The notes beneath the pieces were generated by a model that searched no databases, had not been told where the DNA came from, and saw nothing but the letters and a program-made list of their open reading frames with translations. Positions 7,856 to 16,601 of a stretch of DNA of 64,000 nucleotides are shown piece by piece. Numbering within the stretch: the stretch's first letter is position 1; the number at the start of each line of letters is the position of its first letter. The position numbers and the translations under genes are program-made. Origin of the DNA: Rhizobium cauense (GTDB lineage Bacteria > Pseudomonadota > Alphaproteobacteria > Rhizobiales > Rhizobiaceae); NCBI RefSeq assembly GCF_019511525.1, contig NZ_JAEUAT010000001.1, forward strand, positions 310,001 to 374,000, read 5' to 3'.

Positions 7856-9144
7856 CCACGCCCCTCCAGGATTCCACGCACGTCTACGACCTTGCGGACG
7901 AGCAACTCATCGACGCCGAAGCCGATAGCGTCCCGCCACCGCAGCCCCCGGTGGGCAGCAGCGCGGCGGTACGTCTCCTCCTTGGGGCCAGCCTTGTCCT
8001 CATCGCCTTCAACTTGCGCCCCGTCTTCTCCAGCGCCTCGGCACTGCTGCCCGAAATCAAGACGGAACTCGGGCTCTCGTCGCTCGGTGCCAGCTTGCTG
8101 ACCACCCTGCCCGTCGTCTGCCTCGGCGCTTTTTCGCCACTGGCGCCGCGGCTCGCCCAACGGATCGGGGCGGAACGGACGCTTCTCGGAGTGCTCGTCC
8201 TGCTGGCGCTCGGCACGGCTCTCCGCGGTTTTTCATCCATTCCGCTGCTCTTCGTCGGCACCGCGCTTGCTGGTGCCTGCATCGCTGTCGGGAACGTGCT
8301 GCTGCCCGGCTTGGTCAAGCGTGACTTTGCCGATCGCGCGGCACTGATGACGGGCTTCTACACGATGGCGCTATGTGCCGGCGCGGCGAGCGCGGCAGGC
8401 TTCACGCTGCCGCTCGAGCGCATTCTCGGCGGCTCACTCTCGGGCGCATTGGCCGCGTGGGGGTTGCCTGCGCTGGTTGTCGCGATGATCTGGCTGCCGC
8501 AGGTTCTGTCCACGAAGAACCAGGTCAAGCGTAGCGGCTTTTCTGTCCAAGGGCTCTGGCGCGATCGCCTCGCCTGGCAGGTTACGCTCTTCATGGGATT
8601 GCAATCAGCGCTGGCCTACTGCGTCTTCGGCTGGCTCGTGCCAATCCTGCGCGAGCGAGGTCTTGATGGCGTCACCGCGGGAGCAATCGTCTCGGTCTCG
8701 GTGATGGTTCAGGCGGCGGCGTGCCTGGTTGCGCCCCACATCGCAGTCAGGGGCAAGGACCAGCGGGTGATCAATGCGTCGCTCTGCGTCGTCGCGGTCG
8801 TCGCCCTGCTCGGTCTGCTGTTCGCACCGCTGTCGACGGTCTGGGTCTGGGCCGCCCTCCAGGGCATTGGCCAGGGCGGGCTGATTGCGGTCGCCATGAC
8901 GACGATCGTGCTGCGGTCGCGCGATCCGCATGTCGCCGCCCACCTCTCCGGGATGGCACAGTGCGTTGGTTATCTTCTTGCCGCCATAGGACCGCTCGTG
9001 GTCGGGCTGATCCGCGGCTGGACCGGCAGCTTTGCATGGTCGGCAGTGCTTTTCGTCGCGCTTGGCCTCGGCGCCGCGATCAACGGCTGGAATGCCGGTC
9101 GCGCGCAATATGTCAACGCACGGACAATCGAAAAGGCGGGCTGA
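7852..9144 (+). CDS. MFS transporter, CynX/NimT family
   Basis: The 430-residue protein has about 12 hydrophobic segments after a polar N-terminal tail of some 35 residues. It resembles the CynX/NimT/YycB branch of the major facilitator superfamily, which exports cyanate, 2-nitroimidazole and similar small compounds. The segment AFNLRPVFSSASALLPEI in the first helix region is typical of this branch. It starts at a GTG that overlaps the upstream GntR stop codon, so the two are translationally coupled. The substrate is unknown. Confidence 0.88.
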   Translation: MTTPLQDSTHVYDLADEQLIDAEADSVPPPQPPVGSSAAVRLLLGASLVLIAFNLRPVFSSASALLPEIKTELGLSSLGASLLTTLPVVCLGAFSPLAPRLAQRIGAERTLLGVLVLLALGTALRGFSSIPLLFVGTALAGACIAVGNVLLPGLVKRDFADRAALMTGFYTMALCAGAASAAGFTLPLERILGGSLSGALAAWGLPALVVAMIWLPQVLSTKNQVKRSGFSVQGLWRDRLAWQVTLFMGLQSALAYCVFGWLVPILRERGLDGVTAGAIVSVSVMVQAAACLVAPHIAVRGKDQRVINASLCVVAVVALLGLLFAPLSTVWVWAALQGIGQGGLIAVAMTTIVLRSRDPHVAAHLSGMAQCVGYLLAAIGPLVVGLIRGWTGSFAWSAVLFVALGLGAAINGWNAGRAQYVNARTIEKAG

Positions 9145-9230
9145 CGTCCGCCTCACCATCTGTTGATTTCTCCCCCGTCGAGGCGATGTTAGGCTGACAC
9201 CTCCATGCCGCCTGCTCCGGAGGAGAAGTC

Positions 9231-10748
9231 TTGCGTTTCCTATCCGCCATCCTGCTCGCAACCGCTTTGCTTACCGCCCCCGCATTCGCACAGGCCAGCA
9301 GGAGTGAAGCCACCTCGCAGAGTGCATCCAGCGACGGCGTATTGAGGTTGTTGCCGGGCGATTCAGTCACAGAGCACACGATGACAATCGGTGGGCGGAC
9401 TATCGACTACGTGGCCACGGCCGGCACATTGGATCTCTTTGCACAGGACGGCTCGAAGGCAGGCGCCATATTCTATACGGCTTACGTCGCCAAGAACGGA
9501 GCGACCGACCGCCCATTGACCTTTGCCTTCAATGGCGGACCGGGCGCCGCATCGGCCTTTCTGCATCTTGGGCTTGTCGGACCACGTATCCTCGACTTCG
9601 GCCCAGATGGCGACGATGGAGCCGACGCCAAATTGACCGACAATGCGTTGAGCTGGCTTGATTTTACCGACCTCGTTCTCATCGACCCGATCGGTACGGG
9701 CTGGAGCCGAACCGCCAGGGCCGACGACGCCTCCAAATACTACAGCGTCAACGCCGACACGGAGAGTATCGCAAAGGCGATTGCTCTCTACGTCGCCCAC
9801 AATAACCGCTCCGGTTCGCCCAAATATCTCCTTGGCGAGAGCTACGGCGGCTTCCGCGCCGCCAAGGTCGCTGGCGCGTTGAAGGACAGCCAGGGCATTA
9901 TCGTTTCCGGCGCTATCATGCTCTCGCCGCTGCTCGAAGCTCAACTGATGTTCAATGCCGACCAGTTCGCGCTCGGAGCGGCACTGGAATTTCCGTCGCT
10001 TGCGGCGGCGAACATGGACAGGCGCAACAGTTTCGATGAGGCGCAGCAGCGCGACGCCGAGAAATTTGCGTTGGGCGACTACCTGACAACGCTTGCCGGC
10101 CCGCCGCCGACCGGCGAGGCGGCAAACGCCTTCTACGGCAAGATTGCCGGAATGACCGGCATTCCCGAGGATGTCGTGGCGAAGAATCGCGGCTTCCTTG
10201 GAAGCGCCTATGCCAAGCGATCCGGCGAAGGCGACGGCCAGGTGGTAAGCCCTTACGATGCAGCGTTCTCGACACCCGATCCTTACCCGGAGTCGGACTA
10301 TGACCGCGGTGACGATGCGATCCTCGACGGGTTCACCCGCGCCTATGGCGGCGCCTTCGCCGACTACGCCCGCAACGAACTCGCCTTCAAAACGGAAATG
10401 ACCTATTCGCTGCTCGATAGCGATGTCAGCCGCAAGTGGGAATGGAGCGGGCGTGGTGGCGGCTCGCGGCTGCAGGCGAGCGTCACCGACGACATCCGCC
10501 AGCTGCTCGCATCCAACCCGAAGTTCCGCCTGTTGATTGCTCACGGCTACAGCGATCTCGTCACCCCCTATGGCGTCAGCCGCTACGTCGTCGATCACTT
10601 GCCGACCTCGCTTGCCGGCGAACGGGTGGCACTGAAGGTCTACCGTGGCGGGCACATGTTCTATACGCGAGCGGATCAGCGCGCGGCCTTTACAGCCGAC
10701 GCAAAAGCGTTCTTCACGGTCCACTCGGGTTCCGACCCAGCCGATTGA
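9231..10748 (+). CDS. Secreted S10-type serine carboxypeptidase-like peptidase
   Basis: The protein has 505 residues with a clear signal peptide (LSAILLATALLTAPAFAQA). The start is a TTG at 9231, supported by GGAGGAG about seven bases upstream and by the signal peptide that follows. Family S10 motifs are present: FNGGPGAAS (oxyanion region, residues 100-108), GESYGG with nucleophile Ser204, the late Asp in HGYSDLVTPYG and the catalytic His in GGHMFY. The fold is the alpha/beta hydrolase of serine carboxypeptidases; bacterial members are periplasmic or secreted peptidases of poorly known role. It appears monocistronic. Confidence 0.9.
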   Translation: MRFLSAILLATALLTAPAFAQASRSEATSQSASSDGVLRLLPGDSVTEHTMTIGGRTIDYVATAGTLDLFAQDGSKAGAIFYTAYVAKNGATDRPLTFAFNGGPGAASAFLHLGLVGPRILDFGPDGDDGADAKLTDNALSWLDFTDLVLIDPIGTGWSRTARADDASKYYSVNADTESIAKAIALYVAHNNRSGSPKYLLGESYGGFRAAKVAGALKDSQGIIVSGAIMLSPLLEAQLMFNADQFALGAALEFPSLAAANMDRRNSFDEAQQRDAEKFALGDYLTTLAGPPPTGEAANAFYGKIAGMTGIPEDVVAKNRGFLGSAYAKRSGEGDGQVVSPYDAAFSTPDPYPESDYDRGDDAILDGFTRAYGGAFADYARNELAFKTEMTYSLLDSDVSRKWEWSGRGGGSRLQASVTDDIRQLLASNPKFRLLIAHGYSDLVTPYGVSRYVVDHLPTSLAGERVALKVYRGGHMFYTRADQRAAFTADAKAFFTVHSGSDPAD

Positions 10749-10896
10749 TTACGCTGCGTTCTTTGATTTTGCTCATATTTTCGCCCGCGGCGCTTCGTCG
10801 GCAGTGGAACCGGACGACACTCGAAAACATGAGATCTTCTCGCATTGCTTGACAGCTAGGGTTGTCTTCGGTGGATGCCGACATAGTTAAGCCTCC

Positions 10897-11691
10897 ATGT
10901 CGTACCCGAGTGAGCCAATATCCGCCATGACGCCGCAAGCGGTCTCAGGGCGGAGCGAATTGCTGAGCGCTCTTTCGTTCTCACCTCAAGACTGCGCTCT
11001 TTTTCTTGATATCGATGGAACGCTCCTCGATCTGGCCGAGGTGCCGGATGCCATCGTTGTACCACCGTCGCTGCCGGTCGCCCTTGATGCGGTATCGCGG
11101 AAGCTCGGAGGAGCGCTGGCCCTGGTGACCGGCAGAGCGCTGGCCTATGCCGACGAGCTGTTCGCGCCATTTGGATTTCCGATCGCCGGCCTGCATGGCG
11201 CCGAACTGCGCCGACCCGATGGCAGTGTCATCAGGGCCGAGAGCACCGCTGCACTCGATGAAGTGAAGGCGGACCTCCGCAAGGCGACGAAAGGCATGGA
11301 AGGCGTCCTCGTCGAAGACAAGGGGGCAGCCGTTGCCGCCCACTACCGGCTTGCGCCGCAGTGGCAAGCGGAATTGGAACCGCTCATGACACAGCTGCTG
11401 TCCAAGGCCGGGCCGAGCTGGACCTTGCAGCGGGGCAAGATGGTATTCGAGATCCGCCCCGCCAGCGCCGACAAAGGAAGCGCTGTCGAGGCGTTTCTAT
11501 CGATGCCGCCATTTGCAGGCAGACGTCCGATCACCATCGGTGACGATGTAACCGATGAGGCAATGTTCCACGCCGCCAATCGCCAAGGCGGTCTCTCCGT
11601 TCGGGTGGGCTCCCCCTCCGAAACGGCCGCCGCGCTAACGTTGCCCTCTGCAGCGGCAGTGCGGGAACTCATTGGGCAGCTCGCCGTTTGA
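10897..11691 (+). CDS. otsB: Trehalose-6-phosphate phosphatase
   Basis: The 264-residue HAD-superfamily enzyme has the motif DIDGT at Asp38/Asp40, the VTGR segment (motif II region), and GDDVTDEAMF near the C-terminus. It removes phosphate from trehalose-6-phosphate in the second step of trehalose synthesis in the cytosol. It sits 42 bases upstream of otsA, in the order otsB-otsA, so the pair makes the osmoprotectant trehalose. Confidence 0.95.
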   Translation: MSYPSEPISAMTPQAVSGRSELLSALSFSPQDCALFLDIDGTLLDLAEVPDAIVVPPSLPVALDAVSRKLGGALALVTGRALAYADELFAPFGFPIAGLHGAELRRPDGSVIRAESTAALDEVKADLRKATKGMEGVLVEDKGAAVAAHYRLAPQWQAELEPLMTQLLSKAGPSWTLQRGKMVFEIRPASADKGSAVEAFLSMPPFAGRRPITIGDDVTDEAMFHAANRQGGLSVRVGSPSETAAALTLPSAAAVRELIGQLAV

Positions 11692-11733
11692 ACCAGGCAC
11701 TGATGTGCTGCCCCTCCCAGGAAAGGAATCCCT

Positions 11734-13110
11734 GTGTCCCGTCTCGTCATCGTTTCCAATCGCGTGCCCGCCCCGACAAAAGAGGGGGCGGCTTCCGCTG
11801 GCGGCCTGGCCGTGGCGCTGAAAGCGGCATTGGAACAGCGCGGTGGCATCTGGATGGGCTGGTCCGGAAAGTCGAGCGAAAACAACGAGCCCGGCCCGCT
11901 CTCCCTGACGGAAGAAGGCAAGATCACCTACGCCCTGACCGATCTCACCGGCAAGGATGTCGAGGAGTATTACCACGGCTTCGCCAACCGGGTCCTTTGG
12001 CCGATCTGTCACTACCGGCTGGATCTCGCGGAATACGGTCGCAAGGAAATGGCAGGGTACTTCCGCGTCAACCGCTTCTTCGCGCATCGGCTGGCACCGC
12101 TGCTGCGGCCGGACGATATCATCTGGGTGCACGACTACCACCTGATCCCGCTTGCCGCGGAACTCAGGCAGATGGGCTTCAAGAATCGGATCGGCTTTTT
12201 CCTGCATATCCCGTGGCCGCCCGCTGATGTGCTCTACACCATGCCGGTTCACGAGGAGATCATGCATGGTCTGGCGGCCTACGATCTCGTCGGCTTCCAG
12301 ACCGATCATGATCTGGAAAACTTCGCCGGCTGCCTGCGGCGCGAGGACATGGGCGATGCGGTTGGCGATGGCCGGTTCACCGCAAATGACAAGTTTTTCA
12401 AGGGCGGGGCCTATGGCATCAGCATCGAGACGGCTGCATTCGCCGAGTTCGCCAAGAGGGCGGGCAGCCATCATCTGGTACAGAGGGCGCGGCAGAGTAT
12501 CAGGGATCGCGACCTCATTATCGGCGTCGATCGGCTGGACTACTCCAAGGGCATCACGCAGCGCCTCGATGCCTTCGAGCGCTTCATCCTCAACAATCCG
12601 GCTCATCAGCGGCAAGTCACCTATCTCCAGATCACGCCGAAATCCCGCTCGGAGGTGCCTGAATACGAACAGATGCAGCGCACCGTCGCCGAGCAGTCAG
12701 GCCGGGTGAACGGCGCCCTTGGGACGGTGGATTGGGTGCCGATCCGCTATATCAACCGCTCCGTCAGCCGCCCGATCCTGGCCGGCCTCTACCGACTGGC
12801 AAAGGTTGGACTGGTCACACCGCTTCGTGACGGCATGAACCTCGTAGCAAAGGAGTACGTCGCCGCCCAAGACCCGGAGGATCCCGGCGTGCTGGTGCTC
12901 TCGCGCTTCGCCGGCGCGGCCCGCGAACTGAAGAAAGGCGCACTGCTCGTCAATCCCTACGACATCGAGGGAACAGCCAACGCGCTGGCGCGGGCCTTGA
13001 ATATGCCGCTTGAGGAACGCCAGGAACGTTGGCAGAAGATGATGGATCACCTGCTCGTGCACGATGTATCGCGCTGGTGCCAGGATTTCCTCGATGACCT
13101 CGTCGCTTGA
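11734..13110 (+). CDS. otsA: Trehalose-6-phosphate synthase
   Basis: The 458-residue GT20 glycosyltransferase begins at a GTG with AGGAAAGGA upstream. Hallmarks are VSNRVP at the N-terminus, the GGL loop, the VHDYHL motif, FLHIPWP, and the nucleotide-sugar site VDRLDYSKGI followed by LRDGMNLVAKEYV. It joins UDP-glucose and glucose-6-phosphate into trehalose-6-phosphate, which OtsB then dephosphorylates. Its length is normal for the family. Confidence 0.97.
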   Translation: MSRLVIVSNRVPAPTKEGAASAGGLAVALKAALEQRGGIWMGWSGKSSENNEPGPLSLTEEGKITYALTDLTGKDVEEYYHGFANRVLWPICHYRLDLAEYGRKEMAGYFRVNRFFAHRLAPLLRPDDIIWVHDYHLIPLAAELRQMGFKNRIGFFLHIPWPPADVLYTMPVHEEIMHGLAAYDLVGFQTDHDLENFAGCLRREDMGDAVGDGRFTANDKFFKGGAYGISIETAAFAEFAKRAGSHHLVQRARQSIRDRDLIIGVDRLDYSKGITQRLDAFERFILNNPAHQRQVTYLQITPKSRSEVPEYEQMQRTVAEQSGRVNGALGTVDWVPIRYINRSVSRPILAGLYRLAKVGLVTPLRDGMNLVAKEYVAAQDPEDPGVLVLSRFAGAARELKKGALLVNPYDIEGTANALARALNMPLEERQERWQKMMDHLLVHDVSRWCQDFLDDLVA

Positions 13111-13123
13111 AGGCGGCCTGGCG

Positions 13124-14026
13124 TCAGTTGATGCCCGCCTCTGCCATGAGCCACGCTGCAAGCAGATCGCTCTGGGCGTCTCGCGTGCGCGGCGGCAGCA
13201 ACCAATAGCCCCGATCCGGTGCTTCCAGCGTGGCGCCAGCGGTCTTCAGCATCCCTGTTTCGAGCAGGGAGTCGACCAGACCCATCCATCCGATCGCAAC
13301 GCCCTGTTCGCCGATTGCCGCCTGCACCACCAGCGAATAGGTATTGAAGCTGAGGTCGCCCTGCCCGGCTTGACCATCGCGGCGGACACCGAACTCCGCG
13401 AGATAGTGCCGCCAGTCGAACCAAGGCGACGGTTCCTCCGTGTCGAGGTGAATCAAGCGAGTCTTCGCTAGATCATCAGGCGTCGAGAGGGAGCCATAGC
13501 GATCGAGGAAGCCCTGGGTGCAGACCGGCGCGACCTTTTCCGGCAAGAGCAGAACCGCGCCGCGATCGAACTCGGATCGCCGACCAAAGACCACGGCAAC
13601 GTCTCCATCGTCCGAACGACCTTTCTCCGTTCGTTGGGTCGCGACAATCTGAATGTCGACATCCGGGTAGAGCGTGCGGAATGCGTGCATCCGCGGGATC
13701 AGCCAGAGCGAAGAGAACGCGAAGTCCGTACGCAATCGGATCGTCGGCCTGTCCGTTTCGGTACGAAAGCGCCGCGCCAGCTCGTCAATCTCGCCGACGC
13801 TTTTTGCCACTACATCGAGCAGGCGTTGGCCCTCCGCCGTCAATTCAACGCCGCGATGCTGTCGTTTCAGCAGGCTGACGCCCAGTTGCTCCTCCAGCCG
13901 CCGAATCTGATAGCTGACCGCCGGTTGCGTCAGGCCAAGAGCGCTTGCCGCAGCCGACAGGCTACCGGTCTTGCCGATCTCGGCGAATATGCGCATCCAC
14001 CCAAGTTCGACGCGGCGTCTTTCCAT
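13124..14026 (-). CDS. LysR-family regulator, probable choline-sulfate utilisation regulator
   Basis: This 300-residue LysR protein has the helix-turn-helix in residues 18-40 (GSLSAAASALGLTQPAVSYQ) and a normal effector domain. It is divergent from the choline-sulfatase gene at 14219, with a good LysR-type dyad between them. A LysR regulator next to choline sulfatase is a recurring arrangement in proteobacteria, which is the basis for the assignment. Its stop lies 13 bases from the end of the convergent otsA. Confidence 0.85.
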   Translation of the reverse strand: MERRRVELGWMRIFAEIGKTGSLSAAASALGLTQPAVSYQIRRLEEQLGVSLLKRQHRGVELTAEGQRLLDVVAKSVGEIDELARRFRTETDRPTIRLRTDFAFSSLWLIPRMHAFRTLYPDVDIQIVATQRTEKGRSDDGDVAVVFGRRSEFDRGAVLLLPEKVAPVCTQGFLDRYGSLSTPDDLAKTRLIHLDTEEPSPWFDWRHYLAEFGVRRDGQAGQGDLSFNTYSLVVQAAIGEQGVAIGWMGLVDSLLETGMLKTAGATLEAPDRGYWLLPPRTRDAQSDLLAAWLMAEAGIN

Positions 14027-14073
14027 AAAAAATCCTTAGAGACGATATCAAAAAATGCCCGCTTCACAGGTCA

Positions 14074-14092
14074 ATTGATATCGATAATCAAT
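14074..14092. promoter_or_regulatory. LysR-type dyad between regulator and choline sulfatase
   Basis: ATTGAT-N7-ATCAAT is a 6-bp perfect dyad that fits the T-N11-A rule for LysR proteins. It lies in the 192-base gap between the divergent genes, in its most AT-rich part. Confidence 0.6.
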
Positions 14093-14218
14093 AAAGCAAT
14101 CAAATGGCAGATGCGAGATGAGGCCGAGGTTCCTGTCGCGCCTTCCAGTCGATGCGGACTGGAATAGCGCAGCGGACGCGGCTAAGTTCCCGCTCCCGCA
14201 AACCGAAGGACGATACGC

Positions 14219-15733
14219 ATGGCGCGCCCGAATATCCTCATTCTGATGGTCGATCAGTTCAATGGCACGCTGTTTCCCGACGGGCCGGCTGATTTCCTCC
14301 ACGCGCCGCATCTGAAAGCGTTGGCTGAGCGTTCGGTGCGTTTTGCCAACACCTACACGGCAAGTCCGCTTTGCGCGCCGGCGCGGGCATCCTTCATGTC
14401 GGGGCAGCTGCCGAGCCGCACCCGCGTTTATGACAACGCGGCCGAATTCGCGTCTGACATTCCGACCTTCGCGCACCATCTGCGCGCCGCGGGCTATCAT
14501 ACCGCCCTTTCAGGAAAGATGCATTTCGTCGGCCCCGACCAGATGCATGGCTTCGAGGAACGTCTGACCACCGATATCTATCCCGCCGATTTCGGCTGGA
14601 CGCCAGATTACACCAAGCCCGGGGAGCGCATCGACTGGTGGTACCACAATCTCGGCTCGGTCACCGGTGCCGGCGTCGCCGAAATCACCAACCAGATGGA
14701 GTATGACGACGAGGTCGCCTACTACGCGACCCGCAAGCTATACGACCTCTCGCGCCGCCACGACGACCGGCCTTGGTGCCTGACCGTGAGCTTCACCCAT
14801 CCCCACGACCCCTATGTCGCACGCCGCAAATACTGGGACCTCTACGAAAACTCCCCGGCACTTGATCCTGATGTCGATGCTATTCCGTTCGACCAGCAGG
14901 ATCCGCACTCGCAGCGACTTTTGAAGGCCTGCGACTATGATGCGTTCGAGATCACGCCGGAGCAGATCCGACGCGCGCGCCAGGGCTATTTCGCCAACAT
15001 CTCCTACATCGACGACAAGATCGGCGAGATCCTTGATGTGCTCGAGCGTGCGCGCATGGCCGACAACACGATCGTTCTGTTCGTTTCCGACCACGGCGAC
15101 ATGCTCGGCGACCGTGGCCTCTGGTTCAAGATGTGCTTCTTCGATGGTTCGTCACGAGTGCCGCTGACGATTGCGGCGCCGGGCTGGGCACCGGCCTCTA
15201 TCCAGCAGCCGGTCTCGACGCTCGATGTGACGCCGACGCTGGCGGCACTGGCGGGCATCGACATCGTGAAGCTCGCGCCATGGACGGATGGCGAGGACCT
15301 GACCCCCCTTGCGACAGGCGCTGGCGGTCGTGGTCCGGTGCCAATGGAGTATGCCGCCGAGGGGTCGGAAGCCCCACTCGTCTGCCTCCGCGACGGCCGC
15401 TTCAAACTGACGCTATGCGAGAAGGATCCGCCGATGCTGTTCGATCTCGAGGCAGACCCCAAGGAGTTGACCAACCTCGCCGGCGATACCGGGTATGCCG
15501 ATATCCTGGCGAAGCTCACCGCCCAGGCCGAGAAACGCTGGAACCTGCAGAACTTCGATGCCGCCGTGCGCGAAAGCCAGGCACGCCGCTGGGTGGTGTA
15601 TGAGGCGCTGCGGAACGGCGCGTACTATCCTTGGGACTACCAGCCGCTGCAGAAGGCGTCCGAACGCTACATGCGCAACCACATGGATCTGAACGTGCTG
15701 GAGGAAAGCCAGCGTTATCCGCGCGGTGAGTAG
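14219..15733 (+). CDS. betC: Choline-sulfatase
   Basis: The 504-residue type I sulfatase has the catalytic signature C-x-P-x-R at Cys52-Pro54-Arg56 (LCAPARASF). The cysteine is converted to formylglycine. The metal site VDQF near the N-terminus and VSDHGDMLGDRG near residue 284 also fit, as does a C-terminal choline-sulfatase extension (from about residue 440). It releases choline and sulfate from choline-O-sulfate, feeding glycine betaine synthesis. In S. meliloti betC lies in the betICBA operon; here it stands alone with a LysR regulator and no betI, betB or betA nearby. Confidence 0.92.
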   Translation: MARPNILILMVDQFNGTLFPDGPADFLHAPHLKALAERSVRFANTYTASPLCAPARASFMSGQLPSRTRVYDNAAEFASDIPTFAHHLRAAGYHTALSGKMHFVGPDQMHGFEERLTTDIYPADFGWTPDYTKPGERIDWWYHNLGSVTGAGVAEITNQMEYDDEVAYYATRKLYDLSRRHDDRPWCLTVSFTHPHDPYVARRKYWDLYENSPALDPDVDAIPFDQQDPHSQRLLKACDYDAFEITPEQIRRARQGYFANISYIDDKIGEILDVLERARMADNTIVLFVSDHGDMLGDRGLWFKMCFFDGSSRVPLTIAAPGWAPASIQQPVSTLDVTPTLAALAGIDIVKLAPWTDGEDLTPLATGAGGRGPVPMEYAAEGSEAPLVCLRDGRFKLTLCEKDPPMLFDLEADPKELTNLAGDTGYADILAKLTAQAEKRWNLQNFDAAVRESQARRWVVYEALRNGAYYPWDYQPLQKASERYMRNHMDLNVLEESQRYPRGE

Positions 15734-15787
15734 ATTGCGGCGGCACACCATAGCCACTACAGTCCACACGCAAAACAGGAGGCTCCC

Positions 15788-15997
15788 ATGAAGATCAGTG
15801 CACGCAATCGCTTGAAGGGAAAGATCGTCGAGGTGAAGAAGGGGGCGACCACGGCGCACGTCCGGATCGATATTGGCGGTGGCTCCATCGTCACGTCCTC
15901 GATCACCAACGAAGCGGTCGATGAACTGGGGCTGGCCGTCGGCGGCGACGCCTATGCGGTCGTCAAGGCCTCCGACGTCATGGTCGCCGTCGACTGA
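15788..15997 (+). CDS. Molbindin-type TOBE domain protein
   Basis: The 69-residue protein is a single Mop/TOBE domain (SARNRLKGKIVEVKKGA at the N-terminus, AVVKASDVMVAVD at the C-terminus), as in molbindins that bind molybdate in the cytosol as oligomers. AGGAGG lies just before the ATG. No molybdate transporter is adjacent, so it is probably a storage or buffering protein. Its stop is three bases from the stop of the convergent TrmO-like gene. Confidence 0.9.
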   Translation: MKISARNRLKGKIVEVKKGATTAHVRIDIGGGSIVTSSITNEAVDELGLAVGGDAYAVVKASDVMVAVD

Positions 15998-15999
15998 CG

Positions 16000-16521
16000 T
16001 CAGGCCTTCTTGCAGTAATGCGCCACGTCGTCGCCAGTCTGGAAGTCTCCAGGCTGCGGCGGCGCGATCGGCTTGAACAGCGTGCGATCGGGCTTCAGGT
16101 CGAGCAACGGCGTTCCATCCAGGCAATCCATCCCGCGAACCAGCAGAATGCCATCCTCGACACGTTCCAGCTTGACGATGGAGGTGCCGATCGGATTTGG
16201 CCGCACCGGCGAGCGAAGGGAAAACGTGCCGTGCACCTTTCCGCTGTTGGCCGGGCTTTGCAGCACGAGGTCACGCCGTGACCGATCCAGCCAGTAAAGC
16301 ACTTCCAGCCGTTCGAAGGCCTCTACACCTTGAAGTGCCTGCTTCCACGGCTCGAATATCTCGATCCTGCACAGTGGACCGTCGTGACGCCCCTGACGGG
16401 GCGTTTCCATGCGCGAGGTCCACGGCGTGAGAATGCGCCCGATGAATACCAACCCGGCATCGATCGCCGGCGGCAACTCGACGGCGACTTCATTTTCCCT
16501 GATTTCATTCTCGCGAACCAT
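16000..16521 (-). CDS. TrmO/TsaA-family tRNA methyltransferase-like protein
   Basis: The 173-residue protein carries the UPF0066/TrmO domain: IGRILTPW at the start, then [24 protein letters not shown], and [21 protein letters not shown], which is the most conserved stretch of the family. TrmO methylates t6A at position 37 of tRNA-Thr using S-adenosylmethionine. The protein is shorter than E. coli TrmO because the C-terminal domain is absent, as in many alphaproteobacterial members. GAGGAG precedes the ATG. It follows prfC on the same strand, separated by a strong hairpin. Confidence 0.82.
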   Translation of the reverse strand: MVRENEIRENEVAVELPPAIDAGLVFIGRILTPWTSRMETPRQGRHDGPLCRIEIFEPWKQALQGVEAFERLEVLYWLDRSRRDLVLQSPANSGKVHGTFSLRSPVRPNPIGTSIVKLERVEDGILLVRGMDCLDGTPLLDLKPDRTLFKPIAPPQPGDFQTGDDVAHYCKKA

Positions 16522-16571
16522 GCCACACTCCTCGTTGTCAAAGCATCATGGCAGATCGCTATATCCGATCC

Positions 16572-16601
16572 AATATCACGCCGCCTTGACGGCGTGATAT
16601 T
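16572..16601 (-). terminator. 12-bp perfect stem-loop covering the prfC stop codon
   Basis: AATATCACGCCG and CGGCGTGATATT are exact reverse complements around a six-base loop. The hairpin includes the last codons and the TGA (16576-16578) of prfC. There is no T-run after it, so it may be a weak terminator, a 3' stability element, or a processing site before the TrmO-like gene. Confidence 0.5.

Noticed and set aside
9363..10724. 453-codon minus-strand frame opposite the S10 peptidase
   Set aside because: The plus-strand frame has a signal peptide, a ribosome binding site and catalytic motifs. The antisense translation is low-complexity and unrecognisable.
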